Of a stretch of 64,000 bases of DNA, positions 25,819 through 36,081 are shown piece after piece (within the stretch, counting starts at the first letter, position 1; each line of letters starts with the position of its first letter). The DNA lies in NCBI GenBank assembly GCA_005809105.1, contig SYLI01000066.1:1-64000 (forward strand). Direction: 5' to 3'. The notes under the pieces are model-generated. The model saw nothing but the letters and a program-made list of their open reading frames with translations. It made no database searches and was not told the origin of the DNA. A program made the translations under genes and the position numbers. This DNA is from Verrucomicrobiales bacterium (GTDB taxonomy: Bacteria; Verrucomicrobiota; Verrucomicrobiia; Limisphaerales; UBA1100).

Positions 25819-26958
25819 ATGACGCTCCAACGGACGCCGCTGTACGACTGGCACGCCGCGCATGGCGGGCAGTTGATTGACTTCGGCGGCTGGGAGCTTC
25901 CGGTCAAGTACAGTGGCATCATCGAGGAACATCTGGCGGTTCGCCGCGCGGCTGGTCTCTTTGACATTTCGCACATGGGCGAAGTGTGGGTGAGCGGCCC
26001 GGCGGCGGCGCGATTTCTCAATGGTGTGCTCACCAACGATCTTGCGCGTCTGGACGTCGGGATGGCGCAGTACACCATTCTATGCAACACGCAAGGTGGC
26101 ACGGTGGACGACCTCTACGCCTACCGCATCGGGGAGGAGACGTTTTTCCTGATCATCAACGCCGCGCGTATTGACGCGGACATGGCGTGGCTTGAGTCGC
26201 AGCTGGATCAATTTGCCGACCGGCGACAGGTCTCTCTAAAAAATCTCTCTGGTGAGTATGCCGCGCTGGCTCTGCAGGGGCCTGCGACCGCCGGTTTTGT
26301 GGACAGCCTGCTTCCCGGCCAAGGTTTGATTGCTGGCCTTAAGCCCTCCGCGCTGCGCAAGAATGGCGTGGAAGCCTACGCCGTTGGAACCGATAAGGTG
26401 TTCGTCGCGCGAACCGGCTACACGGGCGAGGATGGTTTTGAGTTTGTCTCGCCAGCCACGCACATCGCCGACATCTGGGAGGCTGCATTGCGCGCGGGAC
26501 AATCTTCTGGGATCAAGCCTTGCGGGCTGGGTGCACGCGACACGCTGCGGCTTGAGTCGTGCTACCCGCTCTACGGCCATGAGCTTGACGAGCAGACTTC
26601 GCCCATCGAAGCGGGCCTGGGTGCGTTTGTGAAGTGCGAGAAGGGGCCCTTCGTTGGAGCAGCTCCTCTGGCCGCTCAGAAGGCGGGAGGGTTGCAACGC
26701 AAGTCGGTCGCCTTCCAACTCACGGGAAAGGCACCGCCCCCGCGCATGGGCTGCGAGCTTTTCATTCCCGGCGAGAGTCAGCTCCTGGCAAACGTCAGCA
26801 GCGGCACGATGAGCCCCACCTTGGGCGCGGGCATTGGCCTGGCTTGCCTGCCGCTCGCGCAAGCCCACGCGGGCCAGCCTCTGGAATTAATCGTGCGCCA
26901 GACGCGCTATCCAGCGCTCGTGGTGCCCAAACCCTTTTATCGGCGACCCACCCCATGA
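25819..26958 (+). CDS. gcvT: Aminomethyltransferase, glycine cleavage T protein
   Basis: GcvT moves the aminomethyl carbon of glycine from lipoyl-GcvH to tetrahydrofolate, releasing ammonia. The protein is 379 residues from ATG 25819. Landmarks are [34 protein letters not shown] (quoted here only in part as RTPLYDWH and [10 protein letters not shown]), [38 protein letters not shown] and [11 protein letters not shown]. The stop overlaps gcvH as ATGA. The P protein (gcvP) is not in the window. No glycine riboswitch is visible because the upstream gap is only 25 bp. Confidence 0.96.
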   Translation: MTLQRTPLYDWHAAHGGQLIDFGGWELPVKYSGIIEEHLAVRRAAGLFDISHMGEVWVSGPAAARFLNGVLTNDLARLDVGMAQYTILCNTQGGTVDDLYAYRIGEETFFLIINAARIDADMAWLESQLDQFADRRQVSLKNLSGEYAALALQGPATAGFVDSLLPGQGLIAGLKPSALRKNGVEAYAVGTDKVFVARTGYTGEDGFEFVSPATHIADIWEAALRAGQSSGIKPCGLGARDTLRLESCYPLYGHELDEQTSPIEAGLGAFVKCEKGPFVGAAPLAAQKAGGLQRKSVAFQLTGKAPPPRMGCELFIPGESQLLANVSSGTMSPTLGAGIGLACLPLAQAHAGQPLELIVRQTRYPALVVPKPFYRRPTP

Positions 26959-27350
26959 GCACACAAATCCCCGCAGAACTTCTCTACGCGCCCACCCACG
27001 AATGGTTGCGCAACGCCGCGGGCGTGGCCACGGTCGGCATCACCGACCACGCGCAGCACGAGCTCACCGACATCGTGTTTGTCGAGCTGCCCAAAGTGGG
27101 GCGCGTGCTGGCCGCTGGTGAATCCTGCGCGGTGGTCGAGTCGGTGAAGTCTGCCAGCGACATCTACTGCCCCGCTGCCGGTGAGGTGGTCGAAGTAAAT
27201 CCATCGCTGGCGGAAAATCCCGCGCTCGTCAACAACGACCCCTACGGGGCTGGATGGTTCTTTAAGATGCGCCTTGCCGCTGGCGCAGCCTCAAGCTTGC
27301 TGGACGCCGCTGGATACAGCAAAGCGATCGGCTCCGGCAGCAAAGCCTGA
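26955..27350 (+). CDS. gcvH: Glycine cleavage system H protein
   Basis: GcvH is the lipoylated carrier of the glycine cleavage complex. The protein has 131 residues. [30 protein letters not shown] and the lipoylation site [10 protein letters not shown] (Lys at about 65) are all present; [18 protein letters not shown] is also canonical. It is coupled to gcvT by a 4-bp overlap. The downstream gene is a deacylase, not gcvP. Confidence 0.97.
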   Translation: MSTQIPAELLYAPTHEWLRNAAGVATVGITDHAQHELTDIVFVELPKVGRVLAAGESCAVVESVKSASDIYCPAAGEVVEVNPSLAENPALVNNDPYGAGWFFKMRLAAGAASSLLDAAGYSKAIGSGSKA

Positions 27351-27386
27351 TTGCCTGCGGTGGGCACCTGCGCCATCTTGTGTCAG

Positions 27387-28949
27387 ATGACCCTTCGCGC
27401 CCTGCCTCTTTTGCTTCTGCACGGAGTGTGTCTTGGGGCGGCGGCGCCCGATGTTGTGTTGCGCAACGGCCTGTTGGTGGACGGCACCGGCAAGGCGGCA
27501 TTTCGTGGTGACGTGGCGGTGCAGGGCGGGCGCATCCAAGCCTTGGGCGCGGTGAGCGTAAAGGGGCGGGTGGAAATTGATGTCAGGGGTTGGGTGGTTG
27601 CACCGGGGTTTATTGACGTCCACACGCACGCGGAGAACATCGCGGAGCATCCACTGGCGGAGAATTTCCTGCGGATGGGCGTCACCACTTTGGTGCTGGG
27701 CAACTGTGGCAGCTCCCGCGTGGATTTGGCGGCGTTCTTCCGCGGGCTGGAGGCGAACGGCACAGCGGCGAATGTAGCCAGCCTCATCGGCCACGGCACG
27801 GTGCGGGCCCAGGTGATGGGAGGATCGTTCCGCAGGAAGCCTTCGGCCGACGAGCTGGATCGGATGCGCCAGTTGACGGCCCGTGCGATGCGCGACGGCG
27901 CTTTGGGGATGTCCACGGGACTCATTTATCTTCCCGGCACCTTTGCCGAGACGGAGGAACTGTTGGAGATGGCCAAGGTCGTGTCCACACACGGGGGCAT
28001 TTACGCCAGCCACATGCGCAACGAGGGAACCCGAATCGCCCAAGCCATCGGAGAATTGGTTCGCATCGGCACCGAGGCGCGGCTGCCGGTGCATGTCTCG
28101 CACATCAAGATTGGCGACAAAACCAAGTGGGGGGAGGCGGCGGCAGTGCTTGGGCTGCTTGCCAAGGCGCGCACGGCGGGAGTGGCGGTCACGCAGGATC
28201 AGTACGCGTACACCGCCTCCAGCACGGGGCTGCGGCAGTTGCTTCCCGACGATGCCGTGGCCGGCGGCCGCGAGCGGTTCGCCCAGTTGCTAGACAATCC
28301 GGCCGAGAAGGCGCGCATCATCCAGCAGATGAAAGAGCGACTCAAACAGAGCGGGCGCGAGGATTACGCCTATGCGGTTCTAGCCCACTATCGACACCAG
28401 ACCAACTTCAACGGGCTGAGCGTGCCCGCAGCGGCCCGAATGCGATTTGGTCAGAGTGGCATGGATCAACAAATTGAGCTGTTGCTGGAGGTCGAGCGCA
28501 ATGGAGGTGCGTCGGCGGTGTTTCATGGGATGAACGAGGACGACTTGCGCACGTTCCTCAAGGATCGGCACACCATGTTTGCCTCGGACAGCGGCGTGCG
28601 CGTCTGGGGCGAGGGCGTGCCTCATCCGCGGGGTTACGGGAACAATGCGCGCTTTCTCGCCCGCTATGTGCGCGAGGAACACCTCATCACCCTCGAAGAG
28701 GCCGTGGGACGCATGACCAGCCTTCCCGCGCGCACCTTCGGCATCCCCGATCGCGGTGAGTTAAAGGTTGGCGATTGGGCCGATGTGGTGGTGTTTGATC
28801 CGGCCACGATCGCGGATGCGGCAACTTACGCAGCGCCCCATCAGTACGCCAAAGGCGTGGGATGGGTGCTGGTGGGCGGTCGCTTTGTGGTGGAAGAGGG
28901 GCGCTCGAATGGCCAGCGGCATGGTCGCGTGGTTCGCCGCGCCAACTAG
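27387..28949 (+). CDS. N-acyl-D-amino-acid deacylase (amidohydrolase family), secreted
   Basis: The 520-residue protein starts at ATG 27387 with a signal-like segment (LRALPLLLLHGVCLGAA). It matches D-aminoacylases: VVLRNGLLVDGTGKAAFRGDVAV, metal ligands in GFIDVHTHAE, GNCGSS, GALGMSTGLIYLPG, ASHMRNEG, VHVSHIKIGD, FASDSGV and HPRGYGN. The C-terminal LKVGDWADVVVFDPATI is the usual barrel-closing motif. It probably frees D-amino acids from N-acyl forms in the periplasm. It follows gcvH by 36 bp and ends within the CTAG shared with glcF. Confidence 0.9.
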   Translation: MTLRALPLLLLHGVCLGAAAPDVVLRNGLLVDGTGKAAFRGDVAVQGGRIQALGAVSVKGRVEIDVRGWVVAPGFIDVHTHAENIAEHPLAENFLRMGVTTLVLGNCGSSRVDLAAFFRGLEANGTAANVASLIGHGTVRAQVMGGSFRRKPSADELDRMRQLTARAMRDGALGMSTGLIYLPGTFAETEELLEMAKVVSTHGGIYASHMRNEGTRIAQAIGELVRIGTEARLPVHVSHIKIGDKTKWGEAAAVLGLLAKARTAGVAVTQDQYAYTASSTGLRQLLPDDAVAGGRERFAQLLDNPAEKARIIQQMKERLKQSGREDYAYAVLAHYRHQTNFNGLSVPAAARMRFGQSGMDQQIELLLEVERNGGASAVFHGMNEDDLRTFLKDRHTMFASDSGVRVWGEGVPHPRGYGNNARFLARYVREEHLITLEEAVGRMTSLPARTFGIPDRGELKVGDWADVVVFDPATIADAATYAAPHQYAKGVGWVLVGGRFVVEEGRSNGQRHGRVVRRAN

Positions 28950-30202
28950 TGGTATTGCTCGCGTTCTAGGAAGTCTGCGATGTGCTCGACACGGATGTGG
29001 CCGGCACCGGCTCGCTCCAGGCCCGCTTGAATTTGCAGCAGGCACCCGGGATTGCTGGTCAGCACCACGTCCGCGCCTGTGGCCACAATGTGGGCGCACT
29101 TGCGCTCCTGTAGCTGGGCCGCCATCTGCGGCTCGGTGAGGTTGTAGCTTCCAGCGCTGCCGCAACACATCGAGGCTTCGGTGAGTTCCAACAAATCCAC
29201 GCCCTGGATCGCACGCACCAAATCTCTTGGGGCGGTGCAGATCCGTTGTGCATGAGCCAGGTGGCAGGCGTCATGATAGGTCACCTTGAGGGGTGTGGTG
29301 GCTCGCGCACTCACCGCCTTCGCCGGCTTTAATTCCTCCACCAAGTCGCGAACCTTTTCGCTAAAGCGGGCGGCGCGCTCGCGCCATGCGGGGTCGTCCT
29401 TGAGAAGGTGCCCGTATTCCTTTAACATGCTGCCACAGCCGGCGGCATTGACCACGATGGCATCCACCGGCTGGGCTTCAAAGGTAGCGATGTTTTTGCG
29501 CGCGCAGTCGCGGGCGGCGTCCAGACGGCCTGAATGGGCGAACAACGCGCCGCAGCAGCCTTGCTCAGGCGGGGTGAGTACATCGCAGCCGGATTGGTTC
29601 AAGAGCTTCACACTGGCTGCATTGGTTCGTGCGAAGAGAACCTGCATCACGCAGCCCCTGAGAAAGCCCACCTGCCGTTTGGGGGAGCCCGCCGCCGGTG
29701 ATAAGACTGGGATCGGGGTTGCGGGCTGGCTGGGCGGAAGCAGTGCCAGTGCCTCGCGCATCACCCTCGGCAGCAGCCACCCCAGTCGCGCTGCACGGAT
29801 CAGCCGGGCTGGGATGAGCGCCATGCGCAAGAGCACGGGACGGGAAAAGACAAACTCGATGCCCCAGCGCCACAGCCTTTCCCGCAGGGGCCGGCGATGA
29901 TGCTGTTCAATGTGCTCGCGCGTCTCTTCCAGCAACGCGCCATATTGTACGCCACTGGGGCAGGCGACCTCGCACGCGCGGCAACCCAAGCAGCGGTCGA
30001 TGGGGCCCGTGCTGAGTTCATCAAGCGCCAGTCGCTGCTCCTCCAGTGCACGCATGATGTAGATGCGTCCGCGAGGCGAGTCGTTCTCATTACCCGTCTC
30101 CAGATAGGTGGGGCAGGCGCTCAGGCAGAGCCCGCAGTGGACGCACGCCTGCGCCTTGCTGGCATCAAGAAAGGATCGGGTGAATGAGGGGGGGCTGCTC
30201 AC
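28946..30202 (-). CDS. glcF: Glycolate oxidase iron-sulfur subunit GlcF
   Basis: The protein has 418 residues. It begins with two 4Fe-4S motifs, CVHCGLCLSACPTY (Cys about 20, 23, 26, 30) and CLGCRACEVACPSG. Two CCG domains follow (GCVMQVLFARTN ... GCCGALFAHSG and CHLAHAQRI ... MCCGSAGSYN), as in GlcF and LutA. It transfers electrons from GlcD/E to quinone. The start overlaps the glcE stop (ATGA), and the 3' end shares CTAG with the deacylase gene. Confidence 0.93.
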   Translation of the reverse strand: MSSPPSFTRSFLDASKAQACVHCGLCLSACPTYLETGNENDSPRGRIYIMRALEEQRLALDELSTGPIDRCLGCRACEVACPSGVQYGALLEETREHIEQHHRRPLRERLWRWGIEFVFSRPVLLRMALIPARLIRAARLGWLLPRVMREALALLPPSQPATPIPVLSPAAGSPKRQVGFLRGCVMQVLFARTNAASVKLLNQSGCDVLTPPEQGCCGALFAHSGRLDAARDCARKNIATFEAQPVDAIVVNAAGCGSMLKEYGHLLKDDPAWRERAARFSEKVRDLVEELKPAKAVSARATTPLKVTYHDACHLAHAQRICTAPRDLVRAIQGVDLLELTEASMCCGSAGSYNLTEPQMAAQLQERKCAHIVATGADVVLTSNPGCLLQIQAGLERAGAGHIRVEHIADFLEREQYH

Positions 30203-31119
30203 AGGCTGGGCAGCGTGTGATGCGGGTCAAACGCATCCTTGAGCCGCTGCTGCAAGGCTGAAGGTGCGGTGGCCGGCGGTGCGGGAGGGCCTTGTGTGTG
30301 GTAAATCACCCCATTGCCGGCACGCGCAACAAAGGCGCATCCTTCCAATCTTGCCAGCGTGTCCATGAGGGCAGAGGGCATCACGGCGCATTTGCGATGG
30401 GGCCACTTGTGAAAGAGGCCGTCGTACTCCATGTCGCCGGGCTGGCAAATACCAAGGTGGGATAGTGCTTGGCACTGCTCGTCCACATCCTCCTGCGGTC
30501 CACCAAATCCCATCACGAGTGTCGGTGGAGAGCCGGGCAAGCGGTGCAAATCAAGGATGTCCAGATGCAGTCGCGAACCCACCACGCGCTCCAGCAGCGC
30601 ACCCGCTTCCTCAAGAGTGGCGCAGATATGTTGCAGGATGCGTTGGGCCTTGGGAAGAGGCAGCACCTTGAACGTCGCTTCGACAATGATGCCTAGCGTA
30701 CCGTGACTGCCGACAAAGACTTTGCAGAGGTCAAAGCCGGCGACATTCTTGACAACCTTCCCGCCTGATTTCACAAGGCGGCCGTCGGGCAACACGACGC
30801 TGATCCCAATGAGCCAGTCTCGCGCCGTGCCAAAACCCCATCGGCGCGGCCCGCTGTGGTTGCCGGCAATCAGTGCGCCCAGCGTCATGGCTTTGGGAAA
30901 GGGTGGGTCCAGGGGCAGCCACTGGCCGGCTTGTGCGAGGGTGTGCTGAAAATCCGCCAGCGACATCCCCGCCTGCGCGGTGGCCGTCATGTCCTCGGGA
31001 TGATGCTCCAAGAGCGCCCCCAGCGCGTGCAGATCCCAGCCGGTCACCGGCACGCGCCGCCCGTTGGCGGTGGCGAGCGCGTGGCGCAGTTCGTCCAGAT
31101 TGGCGGGGCACAGGCGCAT
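30199..31119 (-). CDS. glcE: Glycolate oxidase FAD-binding subunit GlcE
   Basis: From ATG 31119 the protein is 306 residues. It is a FAD_binding_4-type protein with VPVTGWDLHALG, AMTLGALIAGNHSGPRRWGFGTARDWLIG (quoted in part: GALIAGNHSGP) and GGKVVKNVAGFDLCKVFVGSHGTLG (quoted in part: KVVKNVAGFDL). It lacks the full substrate domain of GlcD, as usual for GlcE. Start and glcD stop overlap in TGATG, and its stop overlaps glcF in ATGA, so the three subunits are translationally coupled. Confidence 0.92.
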   Translation of the reverse strand: MRLCPANLDELRHALATANGRRVPVTGWDLHALGALLEHHPEDMTATAQAGMSLADFQHTLAQAGQWLPLDPPFPKAMTLGALIAGNHSGPRRWGFGTARDWLIGISVVLPDGRLVKSGGKVVKNVAGFDLCKVFVGSHGTLGIIVEATFKVLPLPKAQRILQHICATLEEAGALLERVVGSRLHLDILDLHRLPGSPPTLVMGFGGPQEDVDEQCQALSHLGICQPGDMEYDGLFHKWPHRKCAVMPSALMDTLARLEGCAFVARAGNGVIYHTQGPPAPPATAPSALQQRLKDAFDPHHTLPSL

Positions 31120-32594
31120 CAGGCGTGGGCCTGCTTGCGCACGGCAAAGTCCGAGCAGCGTTTGCTGCCGGGAAACATCTTGTGCGGATTGCAACGCTGG
31201 TCGGGATCGAACACCCGCCGAAGCGTGCGCATCGCATCCAGATCGCTTTCGGTGAACTGCAACGCCATATAGTCCATTTTCTCGACGCCAATGCCATGCT
31301 CGCCAGTGACGCTGCCGCCCAGCTCAATACAGCGGGTGAGGATGTCGTGGCCTGCGGCCAGCGCACGCTGCACCTGGCCCGGCTCCCTTTCATCGTAGAG
31401 GATGAGCGGGTGGATGTTGCCGTCGCCCGCGTGAAACACATTGGGAATGCGCAGGTCGTGGCGCCGGCTGGTTTCCTGGATGAACTGCATGATCTGCGGC
31501 AGCTTGCTGCGCGGCACCACGCCGTCCTGGGTGACGTAGTTGGGGCTGAGCCGGCCAATGGCTCCAAAAGCGCGCTTGCGGCACTTCCACAAGGCTGCAC
31601 GCTCGGCCTCGTCGCGAGCCACCCGCACCTCGCGTGCACCGCGGCCACGGCAGAGGGCCTCGATGACACCCGCCTGCGCAGCCAAGCCCGCGGGCAGACC
31701 ATCGAGTTCGATGATGAGCACCGCGCCCGCGTCGAGCGGAAAGCCAAAGTGATACGCTTCTTCCAGCGCGCTCACGATGAGCCTGTCCATCATTTCCAGC
31801 GCGGCAGGCACGATGCCCGCAGCAATGATGTCGCTCACGGCGTGGCTTGCCTCGTCCACGGTGTCAAACACACCCAGGAAAGTCCGCCAGTGCGTCGGCG
31901 TGGGGATCAGGCGAAGCAACGCGCGCGTGACGACGCCAAACATCCCTTCGCTGCCAATGAGCGCACCGCGCAGATCGTAGCCCTCCACGTCCTCGCCGCC
32001 ATCGGGGGTGACGCCAAGCCATTGCACCGAGCCGTCGGGCAGCACCAGTTCCAGTCCCAAGACATGGTTGGTGGTGACGCCGTACTTGAGCGTGTGTGGA
32101 CCGCCCGAGTTGGTGGCGATGTTGCCGCCGATGGTGCAGGCTGGCTGGCTTGAGGGATCGGGTGCGTAGCAAAGGCCATGCGGGGCGGCCTCGCGCGTCA
32201 CCCAGGCGTTGACGCAGCCGGCCTCGACGAGTGCGCGTCGGTTGCGGACATCAAGCGCAAGCACGCGGTTCATGCGCGTGAGCGCAATCATGACGCCGCC
32301 TTCCACCGCCAGCACGCCGCCGCAAAGGCTGGTTCCCGCTCCGCGCGGAATGATGGGCAGATTCAACCGGGCGCACAGCTCAACCACCGCGGCCACTTCG
32401 GCTGTGGTGCGCGGCAACACCACGGCTGTGGGCGGATGGCGCTGCAGGGTGTAGCCATCGCACTCGTAGGCGAGCAGCTCCTTGGGATCGGCAAGCACGC
32501 TCTCGGCGCCCACGATCGCGCGCAGGGAATCCACCCATCCCGAAGTGTCGAGCCGTGGCGCCAGTGGCACGCACAGAGTGCTAGCCAAATTCAT
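31119..32594 (-). CDS. glcD: Glycolate oxidase catalytic subunit GlcD
   Basis: GlcD is the FAD-dependent subunit oxidising glycolate (or D-lactate) to glyoxylate. The 491-residue protein has [38 protein letters not shown] (PP-loop), [19 protein letters not shown] (in part) and the C-terminal [13 protein letters not shown] motif, all standard. FAD-linked oxidase C-domain follows. Its ATG lies only 36 bp from the divergent aminotransferase start, so a shared promoter region controls oxidation and transamination of glyoxylate. D-lactate is the main alternative substrate. Confidence 0.93.
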   Translation of the reverse strand: MNLASTLCVPLAPRLDTSGWVDSLRAIVGAESVLADPKELLAYECDGYTLQRHPPTAVVLPRTTAEVAAVVELCARLNLPIIPRGAGTSLCGGVLAVEGGVMIALTRMNRVLALDVRNRRALVEAGCVNAWVTREAAPHGLCYAPDPSSQPACTIGGNIATNSGGPHTLKYGVTTNHVLGLELVLPDGSVQWLGVTPDGGEDVEGYDLRGALIGSEGMFGVVTRALLRLIPTPTHWRTFLGVFDTVDEASHAVSDIIAAGIVPAALEMMDRLIVSALEEAYHFGFPLDAGAVLIIELDGLPAGLAAQAGVIEALCRGRGAREVRVARDEAERAALWKCRKRAFGAIGRLSPNYVTQDGVVPRSKLPQIMQFIQETSRRHDLRIPNVFHAGDGNIHPLILYDEREPGQVQRALAAGHDILTRCIELGGSVTGEHGIGVEKMDYMALQFTESDLDAMRTLRRVFDPDQRCNPHKMFPGSKRCSDFAVRKQAHA

Positions 32595-32630
32595 TGCTGC
32601 TGTCGAGTCGCCGGCCTACCCTTGGCTCGG

Positions 32631-33815
32631 ATGAATCCTTCTCCTGCCATGTCGATTCCCTCGCGCCTGCTCATGGGGCCAGGCCCCAGCAACGCGCCGC
32701 CGTCGGTGCTGACGGCGATGAGCCGGCCGCTCGTGGGGCATCTGGATCCGGCCTTTGTCGCGCTCATGGAGGACATCAAGGCGATGCTGCGGCAGGTGTT
32801 TTTAACCAGCAACGAAATGACGTTTCCCGTGAGTGGCACCGGCAGTGCCGGGATGGAATTCTGCCTCGTCAATCTCATCGAGCCGGGCGACGAAGTCATC
32901 GTCGGCGTCAATGGAGTCTTTGGCCAGCGCATGGCGGAGGTGGCTTCGCGCTGCGGTGCCAAAGTGACGACCGTAGAGGCCACTTGGGGAAGTATCATCG
33001 AACCCGACGCGATTGCTGCCGCACTCAAGCAGGTTGCGCGGCCCAAGCTCGTGGCGATCGTCCATGCGGAAACCTCCACCGGTGCCCTCACGCCGGTGGA
33101 AGAGATCGGTCGTCTCACGCGAGATTCTGGAGCGCTGCTGGTGCTCGACACGGTGACCTCTCTGGGAGGCTGCGCCGTGCGTTTGGACGACTGGCTGGTG
33201 GATGCCGCCTACAGCGGCACGCAGAAATGCTTAAGTTGTCCGCCGGGCCTCTCGCCGGTCTCCTTTGGTCCTCGCGCCATGGAGGCGGTGCGTGCTCGTC
33301 GCCATCGTGTCCAAAGCTGGTATCTCGATGTCAGCCTTCTGGCCAATTATTGGGCCGAAGGTCAGCGCGTTTATCATCACACAGCGCCCATCTCCATGAA
33401 CTACGCGCTGCACGAGGCGCTGCGTCTGCTGCTGGAGGAGGGGCTTGAGCAGCGGTGGGCGCGGCACGAACGCAACCACAACGCACTGCGGGCGGGACTG
33501 ACGGCGCTGGGGTTGGAAATCGTGTCCCAACGCGGCCATCAGCTCTGGCAGCTTAATGCCGTGGGTGTTCCGCAGGGCGTGGACGAGGCGGCGGTGCGGG
33601 GGCGCCTGCTGCAGGAATTTAACATCGAAGTGGGAGCAGGGCTGGGACCGATGAAGGGCAAGATCTGGCGCGTGGGCCTGATGGGGCACACATCAACCCT
33701 TGAGAATGTGTGCGTGCTGCTGATGGCGCTGGGACGCATTCTGCGCGAAGCCGGCCAGAGCGTGGATGAACGGGCGGCCGCCGCAGCCGCTAAGGCCAGC
33801 GCAGCAGGTTCGTGA
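32631..33815 (+). CDS. Alanine/serine-glyoxylate aminotransferase (class V PLP)
   Basis: The protein is 394 residues. Class V aminotransferase motifs include [51 protein letters not shown], and the PLP lysine in [12 protein letters not shown] (about Lys199). GPGPSN with SGTQKC identifies the alanine-glyoxylate/serine-pyruvate group. It would convert glyoxylate to glycine, fitting the divergent glcDEF and the nearby gcvT/gcvH. ATG 32631 is preferred over 32649. The last 26 bp overlap the convergent amidohydrolase gene. Confidence 0.92.
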   Translation: MNPSPAMSIPSRLLMGPGPSNAPPSVLTAMSRPLVGHLDPAFVALMEDIKAMLRQVFLTSNEMTFPVSGTGSAGMEFCLVNLIEPGDEVIVGVNGVFGQRMAEVASRCGAKVTTVEATWGSIIEPDAIAAALKQVARPKLVAIVHAETSTGALTPVEEIGRLTRDSGALLVLDTVTSLGGCAVRLDDWLVDAAYSGTQKCLSCPPGLSPVSFGPRAMEAVRARRHRVQSWYLDVSLLANYWAEGQRVYHHTAPISMNYALHEALRLLLEEGLEQRWARHERNHNALRAGLTALGLEIVSQRGHQLWQLNAVGVPQGVDEAAVRGRLLQEFNIEVGAGLGPMKGKIWRVGLMGHTSTLENVCVLLMALGRILREAGQSVDERAAAAAAKASAAGS

Positions 33816-34755
33816 CGCGCGTAAACGTTTCCGGCGGGAATCCTGCAGCCACCTTCAGCCGGTAATCGCGTTCGATGGGATTGCCGATCTGGGCGCATTC
33901 CAGCATGGCGCGGTAGCTCATGAGTCCCCGCAGCCAGGGCCATAGGGACTGGGTGGGCACGGGATAATCGCTGCCATGCAGCATGCGCAGAAGCAACTCG
34001 GGCTTGAGGCAGCCTCGCAAGACCCGGCTGCGATAGGGCAGATTGAGCGCACTTAAGTCGGCGTAGAGCTGTGGGTACTGCCACATCATATCAACCAGCT
34101 CAGGGAAGTAGTCGCGATCCGTTGCGCCGCTGGCCGATGCGGCGTGTGCGGCGATGCAGGTGACCCCGCATTCTAGTGGCAGGCGAAGAATGCGCGGGTC
34201 GCTAAACTCCGGGCGCAGGACCTCCAGTGTGCGCTCGCCTCCCGTGTGCGCCAAGAGTGGCAAGCCCGCCCGGGCCATCGCAGTCCAGAAGGGTTTGAAA
34301 CGCGGCTGGCTGCAGTCAATGTTCTGGCAATTGGGCAGGCACTTCATCATGACGGCACCGCCGGCCAGTCCGCGTTCCAGCGCCTCCATCGCATCGGGCC
34401 GCGCCGGGTGGATGGAAATGGCGGGGAGGAACTCGGGGTGCTGCCGCCCTAGCGCAAGCACGCGCGCATCGGGCACGTGCGCATTGCCCCGGCCGGGCAT
34501 CAGCCGGCCGTCATCGTCATACACCTCTTCTTGAGCGAGTAGTACCACGGCATCGAGTGAGGAGGTGCGGATGAAATGGAGGAGGCGATCCACATAAGGC
34601 TCGTCGAGCGGTCCTTGCAACGCCGTGAGGGGCAGGCCGATCTGTTGCAGCATGAGGCGGTAGAGCAGCCGCTTGCCAGCGGAGGCGCGCAGCCAGCAGC
34701 CGTGACCTCCCTGCGCATTGCCCACCAGGTGGACGTGCATATCAATCCGTTGCAT
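33790..34755 (-). CDS. Amidohydrolase_2-type TIM-barrel metal-dependent hydrolase
   Basis: From ATG 34755 the protein is 321 residues, opening [13 protein letters not shown] with the HxH metal motif. Other barrel landmarks: [62 protein letters not shown] and LHGSDYPVP. These resemble the PF04909 family (aminocarboxymuconate-semialdehyde decarboxylase and related lactonases). The specific substrate is unknown. It overlaps the aminotransferase convergently by 26 bp; the tRNA-Ser gene is just upstream on the same strand. Confidence 0.8.
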   Translation of the reverse strand: MQRIDMHVHLVGNAQGGHGCWLRASAGKRLLYRLMLQQIGLPLTALQGPLDEPYVDRLLHFIRTSSLDAVVLLAQEEVYDDDGRLMPGRGNAHVPDARVLALGRQHPEFLPAISIHPARPDAMEALERGLAGGAVMMKCLPNCQNIDCSQPRFKPFWTAMARAGLPLLAHTGGERTLEVLRPEFSDPRILRLPLECGVTCIAAHAASASGATDRDYFPELVDMMWQYPQLYADLSALNLPYRSRVLRGCLKPELLLRMLHGSDYPVPTQSLWPWLRGLMSYRAMLECAQIGNPIERDYRLKVAAGFPPETFTRVTNLLRWP

Positions 34756-34817
34756 GCCGTGCCGTTGGTGGTGCCTGCTCATGGCCTAGATCTCCATGGG
34801 GAGCGTGCGGTGGATGG

Positions 34818-34910
34818 TGGCGGAAGGGGTGGGATTCGAACCCACGGTACGGTTTTCCCGTACGCTCGATTTCGAGTCGAGTGCCTTCAACCGGACTCAG
34901 CCACCCTTCC
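34818..34910 (-). tRNA. tRNA-Ser (anticodon CGA), CCA encoded
   Basis: The minus strand folds as a class II tRNA: 7-bp acceptor stem GGAAGGG/CCCTTCC, D-arm GGCTGAGTCCGGTTGAAGGC, anticodon stem-loop with loop CTCGAAA (anticodon CGA, reading UCG), a long variable arm with GTACGG/CCGTAC stem, and T-arm GTGGGTTCGAATCCCAC. The discriminator base is G, as required for tRNA-Ser, followed by encoded CCA. Confidence 0.95.
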
Positions 34911-34968
34911 TTGCGCCGAAGGAAAGCCTATCGCCCGCGCCCGCGCCTGACAATGGGGAGTTTCAGCC

Positions 34969-36075
34969 GTGGTGTGGAAGGGCTCGACGCGCGCGCCGGG
35001 CTTGGATTTACTGCCGCCCGTGATTGACAGCCCGGCCTTGCTCTCTGCGTTTCTTCCGCGCCTGCAACAGAGCGCATGGCTGGCGCTGGACACCGAGGCG
35101 GACAGCCTGCACGCCTATCCAGAAAAGCTCTGCCTGCTTCAAGTGGGACTGCCGGAAGGGCCGGAGCTGGTCGATCCGCTCGCTGACCTGGACTTAAGCC
35201 AAGTGTGGCCAGAATTTCGCAGGCGGGAGATCATCATGCACGGGGCCGATTACGATCTGCGTCTGCTCAAGGCCGGTCCGGGATTTGTGCCGGAAACCAT
35301 CTTCGACACCATGCTGGCGGCCCGAATCCTGGGTCACGAACGATTTGGGCTGGCGGATTTGGTGCAGCACTTCATGGGAGTGACGCTGGAAAAGGGCTCG
35401 CAGAAGGCCAACTGGGCGCAGCGGCCCCTGACGGAGAAGATGAGCCAGTACGCCTGCAACGACGTGCTCTACTTGAAGCCGATCGCCGATGCGTTGCGCG
35501 CCCTCATGATCGCCAAAGGGCGGCTGGGATGGCACGCCCAGCAATGCGCCCAGTTGATCGTGGATAATTCACAATTTGCCGCGCCCGACGCCGACCGCAT
35601 CTGGCGCATCAAGGGAAGCAACCACCTGCCGCCGCCCGTGCTGGCGGTGTTGCGCGAACTCTGGCACTGGCGCGAGGGCGAGGCCAGACGCCGATCTCGC
35701 CCGCCCTTTTTCGTGATCCCCCACGACACCCTGCTGCAAATCGCCTGCGTCGCAGGGCAGGGCGGCAATTTCCACGACCTCCTGCCCCGGCGGATTTCCG
35801 ACCAGCGCAGGCAGGGCATCATTGATGCCATCCACCGGGGAGGGCAGCAGCCGCCCGCGAGCCATCCTCGGCCGATTCCGCCGGCGCCGCGCCTGCGCCT
35901 CACGGGGCCGCAGGCCCAGCGACTGGCCCAATTGCAGCGCCACCGTGATGCGCGCGCCGCTGACCTTGCCATCGATCCGACGCTCATCGCCAGCCGCGCC
36001 ATGATGCTGGAGATGGTGACGGAGAATCACCTCGCGCATCTTCTGCCCTGGCAGCAGGACTTGATGGCGATGTGA
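34969..36075 (+). CDS. rnd: Ribonuclease D
   Basis: RNase D trims tRNA 3' ends. The protein has 368 residues. The DEDDy exonuclease motifs are WLALDTEADSLHAY, MHGADYDLRLL and YACNDVLYL, with the catalytic residues visible. A C-terminal HRDC-like domain follows (LWHWREGEARRRSRPPFFVI in part: REGEARRRSRPP). Start is GTG 34969. It is divergent from the tRNA-Ser gene, 58 bp away, a fitting neighbour. Six bp separate its stop from the convergent rlmI stop. Confidence 0.92.
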   Translation: MVWKGSTRAPGLDLLPPVIDSPALLSAFLPRLQQSAWLALDTEADSLHAYPEKLCLLQVGLPEGPELVDPLADLDLSQVWPEFRRREIIMHGADYDLRLLKAGPGFVPETIFDTMLAARILGHERFGLADLVQHFMGVTLEKGSQKANWAQRPLTEKMSQYACNDVLYLKPIADALRALMIAKGRLGWHAQQCAQLIVDNSQFAAPDADRIWRIKGSNHLPPPVLAVLRELWHWREGEARRRSRPPFFVIPHDTLLQIACVAGQGGNFHDLLPRRISDQRRQGIIDAIHRGGQQPPASHPRPIPPAPRLRLTGPQAQRLAQLQRHRDARAADLAIDPTLIASRAMMLEMVTENHLAHLLPWQQDLMAM

Positions 36076-36081
36076 GCCTCT

